From NCBI GenBank assembly GCA_029101305.1, contig JAQXQS010000090.1:29881-93880 (forward strand): a stretch of 64,000 nt of DNA. The letters run 5' to 3'. The notes under the pieces were generated by a model. The model worked only from the letters and a program-made list of their open reading frames with translations, searched no databases and had not been told where the DNA came from. This document shows, piece after piece, positions 52,468 to 61,550 of this stretch (within the stretch, counting starts at the first letter, position 1; each line of letters opens with the position of its first letter). This DNA comes from Clostridia bacterium. Lineage in GTDB: Bacteria; Bacillota; Clostridia; Lachnospirales; Lachnospiraceae. The position numbers and the translations under genes were made by a program.

Positions 52468-54093
52468 ATGAGCTATACCGCTCTATACCGGAAGTTCAGA
52501 CCGGATAATTTCGATGATGTCAAAGGACAGGATCACATTGTGACCACTCTGACCAATCAGATCAAACATAACCGTATAGGTCACGCTTATCTGTTCTGCG
52601 GCACCAGAGGAACCGGTAAGACGACCGTTGCAAAAATACTGGCAAAAGCAGTAAACTGCCAGCATCCGGTAAATGGAAGCCCCTGTGGCGAATGCGAAAT
52701 GTGTAAGGCGATACAGGCCGGCACCTCCATGAATGTGATCGAGATAGATGCGGCGTCCAATAACGGCGTTGATAATATCCGTGAGATCCGTGAGGAGGTG
52801 GCCTACCGCCCTACAGAAGGAAACTATAAGGTATACATTATCGACGAGGTTCACATGCTTTCTACAGGAGCGTTTAATGCTCTTCTGAAAACACTGGAGG
52901 AACCTCCGTCTTATGTTATCTTCATTCTTGCGACCACAGAGGCTCACAAGATACCGATTACTATTTTATCCAGATGCCAGCGTTATGATTTTCATCGTAT
53001 TTCTATTGATACCATTGCTGCAAGACTGGATGAGCTTTTAAAGATTGAGAAAGTAGATGCAGAGGAGAAGGCTGTACGCTATGTGGCGAAAGCCGGAGAT
53101 GGCTCCATGCGAGATGCTTTAAGTCTCCTGGATCAGTGTATCGCTTTTTACCTGGGACAGACACTGACTTATGATAAAGTGCTGGAAGTACTTGGCGCTG
53201 TGGATACGGAAGTGTTCAGTAAGCTTTTGCGTAAAGTAATCCAGGGAGATGTGACGGGAGCAATCCGTACTCTGGAGGATCTGATCGTAGGTGGAAGAGA
53301 GCTGGGACAGTTTGTAGGGGATTTCACCTGGTACATGCGTAATCTTCTCCTGGTGAAGACCTCTGAGAATCCAGAGGAAGCGATAGATGTATCATCGGAG
53401 AATCTGAAGCTTCTCAAAGAAGAAAGTGAGATGGTGGATGTAGAGACATTGATGCGCTACATCCGTATTTTTTCTGACCTGTCCAGCCAGATACGCTATT
53501 CCACCCAGAAGCGTGTTCTGGTAGAAATCGCATTGATCAAGCTGTGCCGTCCGGCAATGGAGACCAATCTGGATTCGGTTCTGGACCGTCTCCGCGTACT
53601 GGAGCAGCGCATGGATGAAAGACCTGTACAGCAGGTATTTGTACAGCCGGGAACCGGTGGAATGGAAGGTACTGCTATTTCCGGTGGAGGTGTACCAGAG
53701 GATGGGCAGACCAGGAAGCCGGAAAAGGCGGCACCGGAAGATCTTCAGAAAATCGTAGCCAGCTGGAAAGTAATCGTAGGCCAGACCAGCGGCATTTTTA
53801 AACAGATGCTCCAGAAAGCAATTCCAAAATACAATGGTCAGACAGGGGAACCGGTTCTTTATGTGGAATTCCAGGATTTCCTTGGAAAATCCTATGTGGA
53901 TAATCCGGAAGCTGAGGAAGAACTGAAGAATATCATTCTGGCTCAGACTGGCAAGAGTGTAGAACTTAAGATGGTAGTGGCAAAAGAGCACAACCATACC
54001 AATCTTGCCCAGATTACTGTAGATCAGGCTCTCCGCGAGAATATCCATATGGATATTGTTGTGGAAGAGGATCCTGATGACACAGAGGAATAA
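52468..54093 (+). CDS. dnaX: DNA polymerase III gamma/tau subunit
   Basis: A 541-residue clamp-loader subunit. Walker A GTRGTGKTTVAK near 46, zinc cysteines in CQHPVNGSPCGECEMC (about 64-79), Walker B YIIDEVHMLS near 127, and SRC sensor motif in LSRCQRYDFHRI. The C-terminal part after ~380 is the tau-like polymerase-contact region. First gene of the classic dnaX-ebfC-recR group. Confidence 0.96.
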   Translation: MSYTALYRKFRPDNFDDVKGQDHIVTTLTNQIKHNRIGHAYLFCGTRGTGKTTVAKILAKAVNCQHPVNGSPCGECEMCKAIQAGTSMNVIEIDAASNNGVDNIREIREEVAYRPTEGNYKVYIIDEVHMLSTGAFNALLKTLEEPPSYVIFILATTEAHKIPITILSRCQRYDFHRISIDTIAARLDELLKIEKVDAEEKAVRYVAKAGDGSMRDALSLLDQCIAFYLGQTLTYDKVLEVLGAVDTEVFSKLLRKVIQGDVTGAIRTLEDLIVGGRELGQFVGDFTWYMRNLLLVKTSENPEEAIDVSSENLKLLKEESEMVDVETLMRYIRIFSDLSSQIRYSTQKRVLVEIALIKLCRPAMETNLDSVLDRLRVLEQRMDERPVQQVFVQPGTGGMEGTAISGGGVPEDGQTRKPEKAAPEDLQKIVASWKVIVGQTSGIFKQMLQKAIPKYNGQTGEPVLYVEFQDFLGKSYVDNPEAEEELKNIILAQTGKSVELKMVVAKEHNHTNLAQITVDQALRENIHMDIVVEEDPDDTEE

Positions 54094-54138
54094 AAAGATC
54101 AATCGTATTTGCAAAATAAATTAAAGGAGGACTTTGTA

Positions 54139-54495
54139 ATGGCAAAGCGTGGAGGATTTCCTGGCATGGGTATGCCGGGAAACATGAACAACCTTATGAA
54201 GCAGGCGCAGAAAATGCAGCGCCAGATGGAAGAAAACCAGAAAGCTCTTGAAGAGAAAGAATTCACAGCAGCTGCAGGCGGCGGAGCTGTGGAAGTAACC
54301 ATTTCTGGTAAGAGAGAAGTGACGAAAGTGAAGCTTGCAGAGGAAGTAGTAGATCCAGATGATATTGAAATGCTGGAGGATCTTATCGTTGCAGCGACCA
54401 ACGAAGCACTTCGCAAAGTTGAGCAGGAGAATCAGGCTGTAATGTCTAAGCTTACAGGTGGTCTTGGCGGACTTGGCGGAGGTCTTCCATTCTGA
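54139..54495 (+). CDS. YbaB/EbfC nucleoid-associated protein
   Basis: A 118-residue protein. Start at 54139 follows AAAGGAGG; the frame from 54109 is not supported. Met/Gly-rich N-terminus ([22 protein letters not shown]), the core [29 protein letters not shown], and a Gly-rich tail match the family. It binds DNA as a dimer. Its stop overlaps the recR start by one base. Confidence 0.93.
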   Translation: MAKRGGFPGMGMPGNMNNLMKQAQKMQRQMEENQKALEEKEFTAAAGGGAVEVTISGKREVTKVKLAEEVVDPDDIEMLEDLIVAATNEALRKVEQENQAVMSKLTGGLGGLGGGLPF

Positions 54496-55091
54496 TGGAA
54501 TACTACAGCAGTCATATTAATAAACTGATCGAGCAGCTTTCCCATCTTCCCGGAATTGGTGCGAAATCTGCCCAGCGTCTGGCTTTTCATATTATGAATA
54601 TGCCCAAGGAGCAGGTACAGCAGCTTACAGCGGCCATTACGGATGCCAGGACAAATGTGCAGTACTGCAAGTGCTGCTATACCCTTACGGACAGGGAAAT
54701 GTGCCCGATCTGCAGCAATCCTAAGCGGGATCACAGCACGATCATGGTAGTGGAGAATACCAGGGATCTTGCAGCCTATGAAAAAACAGGCAAATTTGAA
54801 GGCGTTTATCATGTGCTTCACGGCGCCATTTCCCCTATGCTGGGAATCGGCCCGGATGATATCAAACTGAAAGAGCTGATCATGCGGCTTCAGGGAGATG
54901 TAAAGGAAGTGATCATTGCCACGAACTCCAGTCTGGAGGGAGAAACTACGGCGATGTACATCAGTAAGCTGATCAAACCTACTGGAATCAAGGTCAGCCG
55001 GATTGCCAGCGGTGTGCCAGTAGGCGGTGACCTGGAGTATATTGATGAGGTTACGTTGCTTCGTGCACTGGAGGGGCGTGTGGAACTGTAA
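54495..55091 (+). CDS. recR: Recombination mediator RecR
   Basis: A 198-residue protein. Helix-hairpin-helix [19 protein letters not shown] near 15, zinc motif [16 protein letters not shown] near 57, Toprim segment [16 protein letters not shown] near 80, and C-terminal Walker B-like region. It helps RecO load RecA at gaps. Translationally coupled to the YbaB gene. Confidence 0.96.
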   Translation: MEYYSSHINKLIEQLSHLPGIGAKSAQRLAFHIMNMPKEQVQQLTAAITDARTNVQYCKCCYTLTDREMCPICSNPKRDHSTIMVVENTRDLAAYEKTGKFEGVYHVLHGAISPMLGIGPDDIKLKELIMRLQGDVKEVIIATNSSLEGETTAMYISKLIKPTGIKVSRIASGVPVGGDLEYIDEVTLLRALEGRVEL

Positions 55092-55119
55092 TACCCGTTC
55101 GAAAAAAATTTTCAGAACG

Positions 55120-55200
55120 TGTTTGAAACACAGTCTGGGAATGGTTTTTTAAACTGGCGTTAGGATATGTTTGAATATTTTGTGGGAAATTTAAACTGGC
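55120..55200. repeat. Degenerate tandem repeat upstream of the LacI-type gene
   Basis: TGTTTGAA...TGGGAA...TTTAAACTGGC occurs at 55120-55158 and again at 55168-55200. TTTAAACTGGC is exact in both (55148-55158, 55190-55200), 42 nt apart. Confidence 0.6.
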
Positions 55201-55215
55201 AGGGTGGTGATTTTT

Positions 55216-56349
55216 GTGGCAAGAAAAAAGATAACTTCGTCCGATGTGGCAGAAAAGGCAGGGGTATCCCAGGCGACGGTCTCCATGGTACTGAACCATA
55301 AGTACAATGTCTCTTTTTCCAGAGAAACTGTGGAAAAGGTGGAAAATGCAGCCAGAGAACTGGGGTATCAGCTTCCGGGCCACAAAAATAAAAAAGAGAA
55401 CAAAAAGGAAAAACTGATTGTTGTCTTTTGCCCGACCATTACCAGCCCTTATTATGTACTGCTTCTTCAGGGAATTGAGGCAGTAGCAAATGAGAGGGGC
55501 TATGGAGTCTTTATCTGTAATACCCAGCGTGATGCAAGACTGGAGGAAAAATATCTGCGGATGATCCGGGCAATGGCACCGCAGGGAATTATTTACGCCT
55601 GTAATCCCCACCCGGATTATATCAGTCAGGTGGAGGAGATGGCGCGGAGTATTCCTCTGGTCATTATCAGTAACAAAGAGAAAATCAGTACAGTAGATGC
55701 AATCAACCAGGATAATACAGAGGTTGGCCGCCTGATGGCAAGACATCTGCTTGACCTGGGACACCGGGATGTGGCATTTATCACGCCGCCTCTTACCAGA
55801 AGGCAGTGGCAGCGCTCCAAGCGTGTGGATGGTTTTGTCCGCGAATTTGAAAAAGCTGGTCTTTCCGGGCATGTGATCATTAAGGCCGCAGATGAGTCGG
55901 TTGACCGCCGGAATCCCCGTACGGATTCGGAATATTCCATGGGGTATGCACTGACGAAATCTCTTTTGGAGGATGGCGGCAGGTTTACAGCTATCGCAGG
56001 ACAGAATGATATGATGGCAATCGGCGCAGTAGACGCCCTTCAGGATGCCAGACTGCGTGTGCCTAAGGATGTATCTGTGATCGGATGTGATAATATATTT
56101 TATTCAGGTATCCGCCGGGTATCCCTTACGACAATTGATCACTTTGTTGATCTGAAGGGCAGAGATGCCTGCGATATCATTATCCGTAAGATTGATACAG
56201 GCATCCGCTTTGGGGAGGGAATCCGTCCGACCAGCGTATATAATATTGAGTATAATCCTAAGATCATTGTGCGCAAAACCACAGGCTATGCAAGAACAGA
56301 CAGACCTGATCCTGTACTGGAAAAAACAGATGAAAATAAGATTAAATAA
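55216..56349 (+). CDS. LacI-family transcriptional regulator
   Basis: A 377-residue protein. I choose GTG at 55216 (ARKKITSSDVAEKAG) because GGGTGGTG lies about 7 nt upstream; GTG at 55204 and 55207 are alternatives. N-terminal helix-turn-helix SSDVAEKAGVSQATVSMVLNHK, then a periplasmic-binding-like sensor domain (FCPTITSPYYVLLLQGIEAVA, GIIYACNP, NQDNTEVGRLMARHLLDLGHRDVAFI, ISVIGCDN-like). The ligand, probably a sugar, cannot be told. It precedes pentose-phosphate genes that it might control. Confidence 0.88.
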   Translation: MARKKITSSDVAEKAGVSQATVSMVLNHKYNVSFSRETVEKVENAARELGYQLPGHKNKKENKKEKLIVVFCPTITSPYYVLLLQGIEAVANERGYGVFICNTQRDARLEEKYLRMIRAMAPQGIIYACNPHPDYISQVEEMARSIPLVIISNKEKISTVDAINQDNTEVGRLMARHLLDLGHRDVAFITPPLTRRQWQRSKRVDGFVREFEKAGLSGHVIIKAADESVDRRNPRTDSEYSMGYALTKSLLEDGGRFTAIAGQNDMMAIGAVDALQDARLRVPKDVSVIGCDNIFYSGIRRVSLTTIDHFVDLKGRDACDIIIRKIDTGIRFGEGIRPTSVYNIEYNPKIIVRKTTGYARTDRPDPVLEKTDENKIK

Positions 56350-56520
56350 ATAATTTGATTGAAATTATTAGTAATAAATTCTGGGAAAACATGTTTGGAA
56401 AACACTGGAAAAGTCCATAAATACTGTGAGAATTTGATTGATAGAAAGGCAAAAAGGTTTAAAAGAATTAATAAATAATAAAATTATTAATTGAAAATTT
56501 ATTAATAAAATCTGGACGCC

Positions 56521-56548
56521 TTGACCTGTAAATGAAGTCTGGTATAAT
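56521..56548 (+). promoter_or_regulatory. Promoter of the transaldolase-transketolase unit
   Basis: TTGACC (56521-56526) and TATAAT (56543-56548) with a 16-nt spacer. The preceding 56350-56520 is A/T-rich with repeated ATTAATAAA; I see no gene in it. Confidence 0.75.
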
Positions 56549-56591
56549 GAAAGCAAATAAAGCGAAACCATTCATTCAGGAGGAAAAAATA

Positions 56592-57245
56592 ATGAAATTT
56601 TTTATTGACACAGCAAAAGTTGAGGATATTAAAGCAGCTAACGATATGGGAATCATCTGCGGAGTAACCACAAACCCATCCCTGATCGCAAAAGAGGGAA
56701 GAGATTTCAATGAAGTAATCAAAGAAATCACAGAAATCGTTGACGGACCGATCAGCGGCGAGGTTAAAGCTACTACAACAGATGCAGAAGGCATGATCCG
56801 TGAGGGACGTGAGATCGCTAAGATCCATCCGAACATGGTAGTTAAGATTCCTATGACAGCTGAAGGACTTAAAGCAGTAAAAGTTCTTTCCAAAGAAGGA
56901 ATCAAAACAAATGTAACTCTGATCTTCAGTGCTAACCAGGCACTTCTTGCAGCAAGAGCTGGCGCTACATATGTATCTCCATTCCTTGGAAGACTGGATG
57001 ACATCTCTACAGACGGTGTTGAGCTTATCCGCCAGATTGCTGATATGTTTGCTGTTGCAGGAATTGACACAGAGATCATTGCTGCAAGTGTTCGTCATCC
57101 AATGCATGTAACACAGTGTGCTCTTGCAGGTGCTGATATTGCTACTGTACCATTTAAAGTACTTGAGCAGATGATCCACCATCCGCTGACAGATGCTGGT
57201 ATCGTAAAATTCCAGAATGATTACAAAGCTGTATTTGGTGAATAA
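56592..57245 (+). CDS. Transaldolase/fructose-6-phosphate aldolase family protein
   Basis: A 217-residue small (TalC/FSA-type) transaldolase. Start at 56592 follows [39 protein letters not shown], the Schiff-base Lys in MVVKIPMT near 86, and [29 protein letters not shown] mark the family. Next to split transketolase, transaldolase activity in the non-oxidative pentose phosphate route is more likely than free aldolase action. Confidence 0.92.
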   Translation: MKFFIDTAKVEDIKAANDMGIICGVTTNPSLIAKEGRDFNEVIKEITEIVDGPISGEVKATTTDAEGMIREGREIAKIHPNMVVKIPMTAEGLKAVKVLSKEGIKTNVTLIFSANQALLAARAGATYVSPFLGRLDDISTDGVELIRQIADMFAVAGIDTEIIAASVRHPMHVTQCALAGADIATVPFKVLEQMIHHPLTDAGIVKFQNDYKAVFGE

Positions 57246-57319
57246 TTGATAGACAGAATTGCTAAGGCACAAACCGGTCGTAATTCGCATATCATGGAAA
57301 ATTATAAGGAGAATTGATA

Positions 57320-58159
57320 ATGGAGAATTTAGAGCTTCAGAAAACTGCAAACGAAGTCCGCAAGGGCATCGTTACTGCACTTCATGCTGCTAAAGCCGGC
57401 CATCCGGGCGGATCTTTATCTGCAGCAGATGTATTTACATATCTTTATTTTGAGGAAATGAATATCGATCCTAAGGATCCGAAGAAAGCAGACCGCGACC
57501 GTTTTGTCCTTTCCAAAGGTCATACTGCACCGGGACTGTACTCTGTACTTGCACAGAGAGGCTATTTCCCGAAAGAAGATCTGGTAACACTTCGTCATCT
57601 TGGATCTTATCTTCAGGGACATCCGGATATGAAACATATTCCAGGTGTTGATATGTCAAGTGGTTCTCTTGGACAGGGAATTTCTGCAGCAGTTGGAATG
57701 GCACTTTCTGCTAAATTATCTGGTGACAGCTATCGCGTTTATACACTTCTTGGAGATGGTGAGATCCAGGAAGGCCAGGTATGGGAAGCTGCTATGTTCG
57801 CCGGCGCAAGAAAGCTGGATAATCTTGTAGTGATCGTTGACAATAATGGCCTTCAGATCGATGGTAAGATTGAAGATGTATGCTCTCCATATCCTATCGA
57901 TAAGAAATTTGAAGCATTCAATTTCCATGTGATCAATGTGACAGATGGAAATGATATGGCACAGTTACGTGCTGCTTTTGATGAGGCAAAGGCTACCAAA
58001 GGAATGCCGACTGCAATTATTATGAAAACCGTAAAAGGTAAAGGAGTATCCTTCATGGAGAACCAGGTTGGCTGGCATGGAAAAGCTCCGAACGACGAAG
58101 AGTACGCACAGGCTATGGCAGATTTGGAAAAGGTAGGTGAAGCATTATGTCAGAAGTAA
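57320..58159 (+). CDS. Transketolase N-terminal subunit
   Basis: A 279-residue half of a split transketolase, holding the TPP diphosphate-binding part: KAGHPGGSLSAADVFTYLYF near 22 and LGDGEIQEGQVWEAAMFAGARKLDNLVVIVDNNGLQIDG near 145. Start at 57320 follows AAGGAG. It overlaps the C-terminal subunit gene by 13 nt, assuring equal synthesis. Confidence 0.95.
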   Translation: MENLELQKTANEVRKGIVTALHAAKAGHPGGSLSAADVFTYLYFEEMNIDPKDPKKADRDRFVLSKGHTAPGLYSVLAQRGYFPKEDLVTLRHLGSYLQGHPDMKHIPGVDMSSGSLGQGISAAVGMALSAKLSGDSYRVYTLLGDGEIQEGQVWEAAMFAGARKLDNLVVIVDNNGLQIDGKIEDVCSPYPIDKKFEAFNFHVINVTDGNDMAQLRAAFDEAKATKGMPTAIIMKTVKGKGVSFMENQVGWHGKAPNDEEYAQAMADLEKVGEALCQK

Positions 58160-59085
58160 AGAAGATTGCCACCAGAGCAAGTTATGGTAATGCTCTTGTA
58201 GAACTTGGAAAGAAACATGATGATCTGGTTGTTCTGGACGCTGACCTTGCTGCAGCTACCCAGACTGGTATCTTTAAGAAAGCATTCCCAGAGCGTCACA
58301 TTGACTGCGGTATCGCAGAGTGCAACATGATGGGAATTGCAGCCGGACTTGCAACAACAGGTAAAGTACCATTTGCAAGTACATTTGCAATGTTTGCTGC
58401 AGGACGTGCTTTTGAGCAGGTTCGTAACTCTGTTGGATATCCGAAACTGAACGTTAAGATCGGTGCTACCCACGGCGGAATTTCCGTTGGGGAGGATGGT
58501 GCGACGCATCAGTGCTGTGAGGATTTTGCGCTTATGCGTACAATTCCTGGAATGGTTGTTGCATGCCCGTCTGATGATATTGAAGCAAAAGCAATGGTAG
58601 AAGCAGCTTACGAGCACGTAGGACCTGTTTACATGAGATTTGGCCGTCTTGCTGTTCCGGTTATTAATGATAATCCAGATTATAAATTTGAACTCGGTAA
58701 AGGTATCGTTCTCCGCGAGGGCAAGGACCTTACTATTATTGCAAACGGACTTTGCGTAGCTCCATCCCTGGAAGCAGCTGCTAAGCTTGCTGAGGAAGGA
58801 ATTGAAGCAAAAGTTATCAATATCCATACGATCAAACCTCTTGATGAGGAACTGGTAGTGGCAGCAGCCAAAGAAACAGGCAAAGTTGTCACAGTTGAAG
58901 AGCATTCCATTATTGGTGGTCTTGGCGGCGCTGTATGCGAGTGCCTTGCTGAGAAGGCTCCGGTACCGGTTAAACGTATTGGTATTAATGATGTTTATGG
59001 CGAGTCCGGCCCGGCTGTTGCTCTTCTTGAGAAATATGGCCTTGATGCGGCTGGAATCTACAAACAGATCAAAGCATTTATCTGA
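58147..59085 (+). CDS. Transketolase C-terminal subunit
   Basis: A 312-residue pyrimidine-binding half of transketolase. DADLAAATQTGIFKKAFPERHIDCGIAECNMMGIAAGLA holds the catalytic Glu; THGGISVGEDGATHQCCEDFALMRTIPGM and the C-terminal VEEHSIIGGLGGAV complete the fold. With the previous subunit it moves two-carbon units between sugar phosphates. Confidence 0.95.
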   Translation: MSEVKKIATRASYGNALVELGKKHDDLVVLDADLAAATQTGIFKKAFPERHIDCGIAECNMMGIAAGLATTGKVPFASTFAMFAAGRAFEQVRNSVGYPKLNVKIGATHGGISVGEDGATHQCCEDFALMRTIPGMVVACPSDDIEAKAMVEAAYEHVGPVYMRFGRLAVPVINDNPDYKFELGKGIVLREGKDLTIIANGLCVAPSLEAAAKLAEEGIEAKVINIHTIKPLDEELVVAAAKETGKVVTVEEHSIIGGLGGAVCECLAEKAPVPVKRIGINDVYGESGPAVALLEKYGLDAAGIYKQIKAFI

Positions 59086-59137
59086 TCTGAATCGTGGTAT
59101 TGTCTGAATATTAAGATTGTATAAACGATAAAATGTG

Positions 59138-59176
59138 CAGCAGTTGGAAATTTCTATTTCCGGCTGCTGTATTTTT
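59138..59176 (+). terminator. Terminator after the transketolase genes
   Basis: CAGCAGTTGGAAA pairs with TTTCCGGCTGCTG (59157-59169), then TATTTTTT. Confidence 0.85.
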
Positions 59177-59709
59177 TAAGCGGAAAAATTTCCAAGTATT
59201 CCCTGGGTAATAATATCTGCCAGAGAAATCACAGTTGACAGTCTTGTTGTCTGTAAAGTCAGGTATTCCAGAATTCCGGCAATATTTACGATTCCAGTAA
59301 TATAAATATCCCCAACTGGCGGTAAATCCTTCTGGACTGCAGCACCAGGATAAAGAGCCCCATTTCCAATAGTTACATATCCTAAATGTTTTTTGTCTCC
59401 CAAGGATGCATCAATGGCAATTACAAGGGCAAATGGATGCTCTTTTGCAATAAAATCCGTTATATCGTACAGATTGACAGCGTGAACAGGTTGATTTAAG
59501 GTTCCGTAGACGAAGACTCCGGGAAGCTGGTATTTGCTTAAACGGTATCCAACATAGGGGCCGAGACAATCGCCGGTTACCCTATCGCTTCCAATACACA
59601 AAAATACAATTTCTGACCAGTCCTTTTTATGACGCTTTATGCATTTCTCCAGAAGCCGTGCGATTTCTTTAGATGAATCAGGATTTTTCGTATTCACATA
59701 AAAGGGCAT
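59176..59709 (-). CDS. YyaC-like spore protease family protein
   Basis: A 177-residue protein. Start at 59709 follows AGGAG; the frame open to 59787 lacks a site. CIGSDRVTGDCLGPYVGYRL near 44, VYGTLNQPVHAVNL near 72, and VIAIDASLGDKKHLGYVTIGNGALYPGAAVQKDLP near 98 match YyaC, a GPR-related sporulation protein. Role probably in spore development; its target is not known. Confidence 0.85.
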   Translation of the reverse strand: MPFYVNTKNPDSSKEIARLLEKCIKRHKKDWSEIVFLCIGSDRVTGDCLGPYVGYRLSKYQLPGVFVYGTLNQPVHAVNLYDITDFIAKEHPFALVIAIDASLGDKKHLGYVTIGNGALYPGAAVQKDLPPVGDIYITGIVNIAGILEYLTLQTTRLSTVISLADIITQGILGNFSA

Positions 59710-59939
59710 AAGCTTTCTCCTGTTTTGTTTTACAATATGATGAACTGCTATAATCCATCTTATCCCATATCTTGGTAAAATATGCACCGATGTTGTTATC
59801 TGAAAAAAGGAAAACGTATTGCTTGACAGACAGGCACTTTTTTGCAGAAACTGTCGTTAAATTCTGTGAAACAGGTCTTATATTACGCTAAAATCTGCAT
59901 TTCCAGTGTGCTATTCTCATACCCGAAGGGGGAGTGAGT

Positions 59940-61448
59940 ATGATTGAAATTATTTACAAGGATGAGAAAAAAGAGACTGAAAATGGGGAAAATGTATTTA
60001 CTTTACCGAGAAATATACGTCAGGTCGGGCTGACAACTGGGAATATACGCATCTATATAGAAGATTATGTTTATACATTTCTGATACGTCTGACCCAAAG
60101 TGAGATCAGTTTAAAAAAAGAACAAGGCTGTGCGGCTGTTTTTACCGGTGAAACGAAATGGAATGACGGAATCACCTATCTTTTTATCAGGGGAGCGCTT
60201 CAGGTAGAAGATATGGAAGCTGCACCGGATCACATTGATTTTTCGGAAAAGGTTTGGATGAAAATACAGGAAAACCAGGCAAAATATTTTCCAGGACAGG
60301 AAATAACAGGCTGGTTTTTTTCACGTCCTCAGATGTATATGGAAATGGATGAATTGCTGAGCAAAATACATCTTCGATATTTTGGAGGCGAGAAAGTGCT
60401 TATGCTCATGGAACCTGCAGAAAAAGAAGAAGCCTTTTTCTTCTATGAGAATGGCCTGATGATCAGACAGAGAGGGTATTACATTTACTACGAAAAGAAT
60501 CCTCTTATGCAGGAGTACATGATTGAAAAAAATAAAGAGTTTGCGCCGGAACTTACGGAAAAGGTAACGGATGAGGCTGTCGTTTCTTTCCGGAAGATCA
60601 TTAAAAACAAGAAAACAAAGAAACCAGAGAAGACAGAGGAAAAGCCCCAGGAAGAGATGGAGCATACCTCTGTTTTTTCATATGCAGCAACTGCCAGTCT
60701 GGTGCTTGCTGTGCTTGCGGTAGGCGCAGGTTTTTACAGGAATTACAAAGATACAGGGGGAATACCAGAACAAGATTATGCGGTCACTGTTATGTCTGAA
60801 AAAAATATTTCGGTAACGCCGGAAATAATGCAGGAAGAGGCAGAAGGGACAAAGAAAAACGAAATAGCAGATAACAATAAGAATGCTTCGCTTCAGCTGG
60901 ATAATAGCGGATCTGATGAAAATGCAGGGGCAACAGAAATGACAGATTCAGAAAATGACAATATGGGAAATGGCGGCCAGGAAGAAAGCGGTAGTTTGGA
61001 AAACGATAGTTTAGAAAGTGCTAGTTCGGAAAATGGTAGTTTGGAAAGTGCTAATGCAGAGGGCGCTAATTCAAAAAACACTGATTCAGAAAATACTGCA
61101 TTGGAAAGTGTCAACTCGGAAAATACAAACGCAGAAAATACGAACTGGGGAAACGATAATTCAGACAGTAGCCAGGAAAATAACAATTCAAATGATAGTG
61201 CACTTCAGAATGAAACAGCAGAAAATTTTCCGCAAGAGGCAGACGAAAGAAAAATAAGAAAACAGGATACGACACAGGCATCCTCAGATTCTGTACATGA
61301 AACTTATGTGATCAAGCCAGGCGATACCTTGTATCAGATCAGCCTGTCACATTATGGAAATATGGATGCCATCGAAGAAATCTGTCGTTTAAACAATTTA
61401 ACGGAAAACCAGGTGATTTATCCGGGGCAAATGATTGTATTACCTTGA
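59940..61448 (+). CDS. LysM-domain membrane protein with Ser/Asn/Glu repeat linker
   Basis: A 502-residue protein starting at 59940 after GGGGGAG. Residues 1-180 form a cytoplasmic domain whose features (FPGQEITGWFFSRPQ, LMLMEPAEKEEAFFFYENG) recall the MPN/JAB fold without its metal histidines. One helix follows near 245-265 (TASLVLAVLAVGAGFY), then a low-complexity stretch (about 315-440) of SLES/SSEN/NSEN-type units, and a C-terminal LysM (YVIKPGDTLYQISLSHYG) that binds peptidoglycan. It may link an inner sensor to the wall. Confidence 0.75.
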   Translation: MIEIIYKDEKKETENGENVFTLPRNIRQVGLTTGNIRIYIEDYVYTFLIRLTQSEISLKKEQGCAAVFTGETKWNDGITYLFIRGALQVEDMEAAPDHIDFSEKVWMKIQENQAKYFPGQEITGWFFSRPQMYMEMDELLSKIHLRYFGGEKVLMLMEPAEKEEAFFFYENGLMIRQRGYYIYYEKNPLMQEYMIEKNKEFAPELTEKVTDEAVVSFRKIIKNKKTKKPEKTEEKPQEEMEHTSVFSYAATASLVLAVLAVGAGFYRNYKDTGGIPEQDYAVTVMSEKNISVTPEIMQEEAEGTKKNEIADNNKNASLQLDNSGSDENAGATEMTDSENDNMGNGGQEESGSLENDSLESASSENGSLESANAEGANSKNTDSENTALESVNSENTNAENTNWGNDNSDSSQENNNSNDSALQNETAENFPQEADERKIRKQDTTQASSDSVHETYVIKPGDTLYQISLSHYGNMDAIEEICRLNNLTENQVIYPGQMIVLP

Positions 61449-61464
61449 TTGAATGTGGTATAAT
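61435..61464 (+). promoter_or_regulatory. Promoter of the DUF5711-cvpA unit
   Basis: TTGTAT (61435-61440) and TATAAT (61459-61464) with an 18-nt spacer; the -35 lies in the end of the LysM gene. Confidence 0.6.
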
Positions 61465-61550
61465 CGAACAAACAGAATGATAGGGCGAATATGGATAGCA
61501 TTCTAGCGCGTAGTGCTGACTATCATAATAAATACAAGGCAAGGTAAAAT

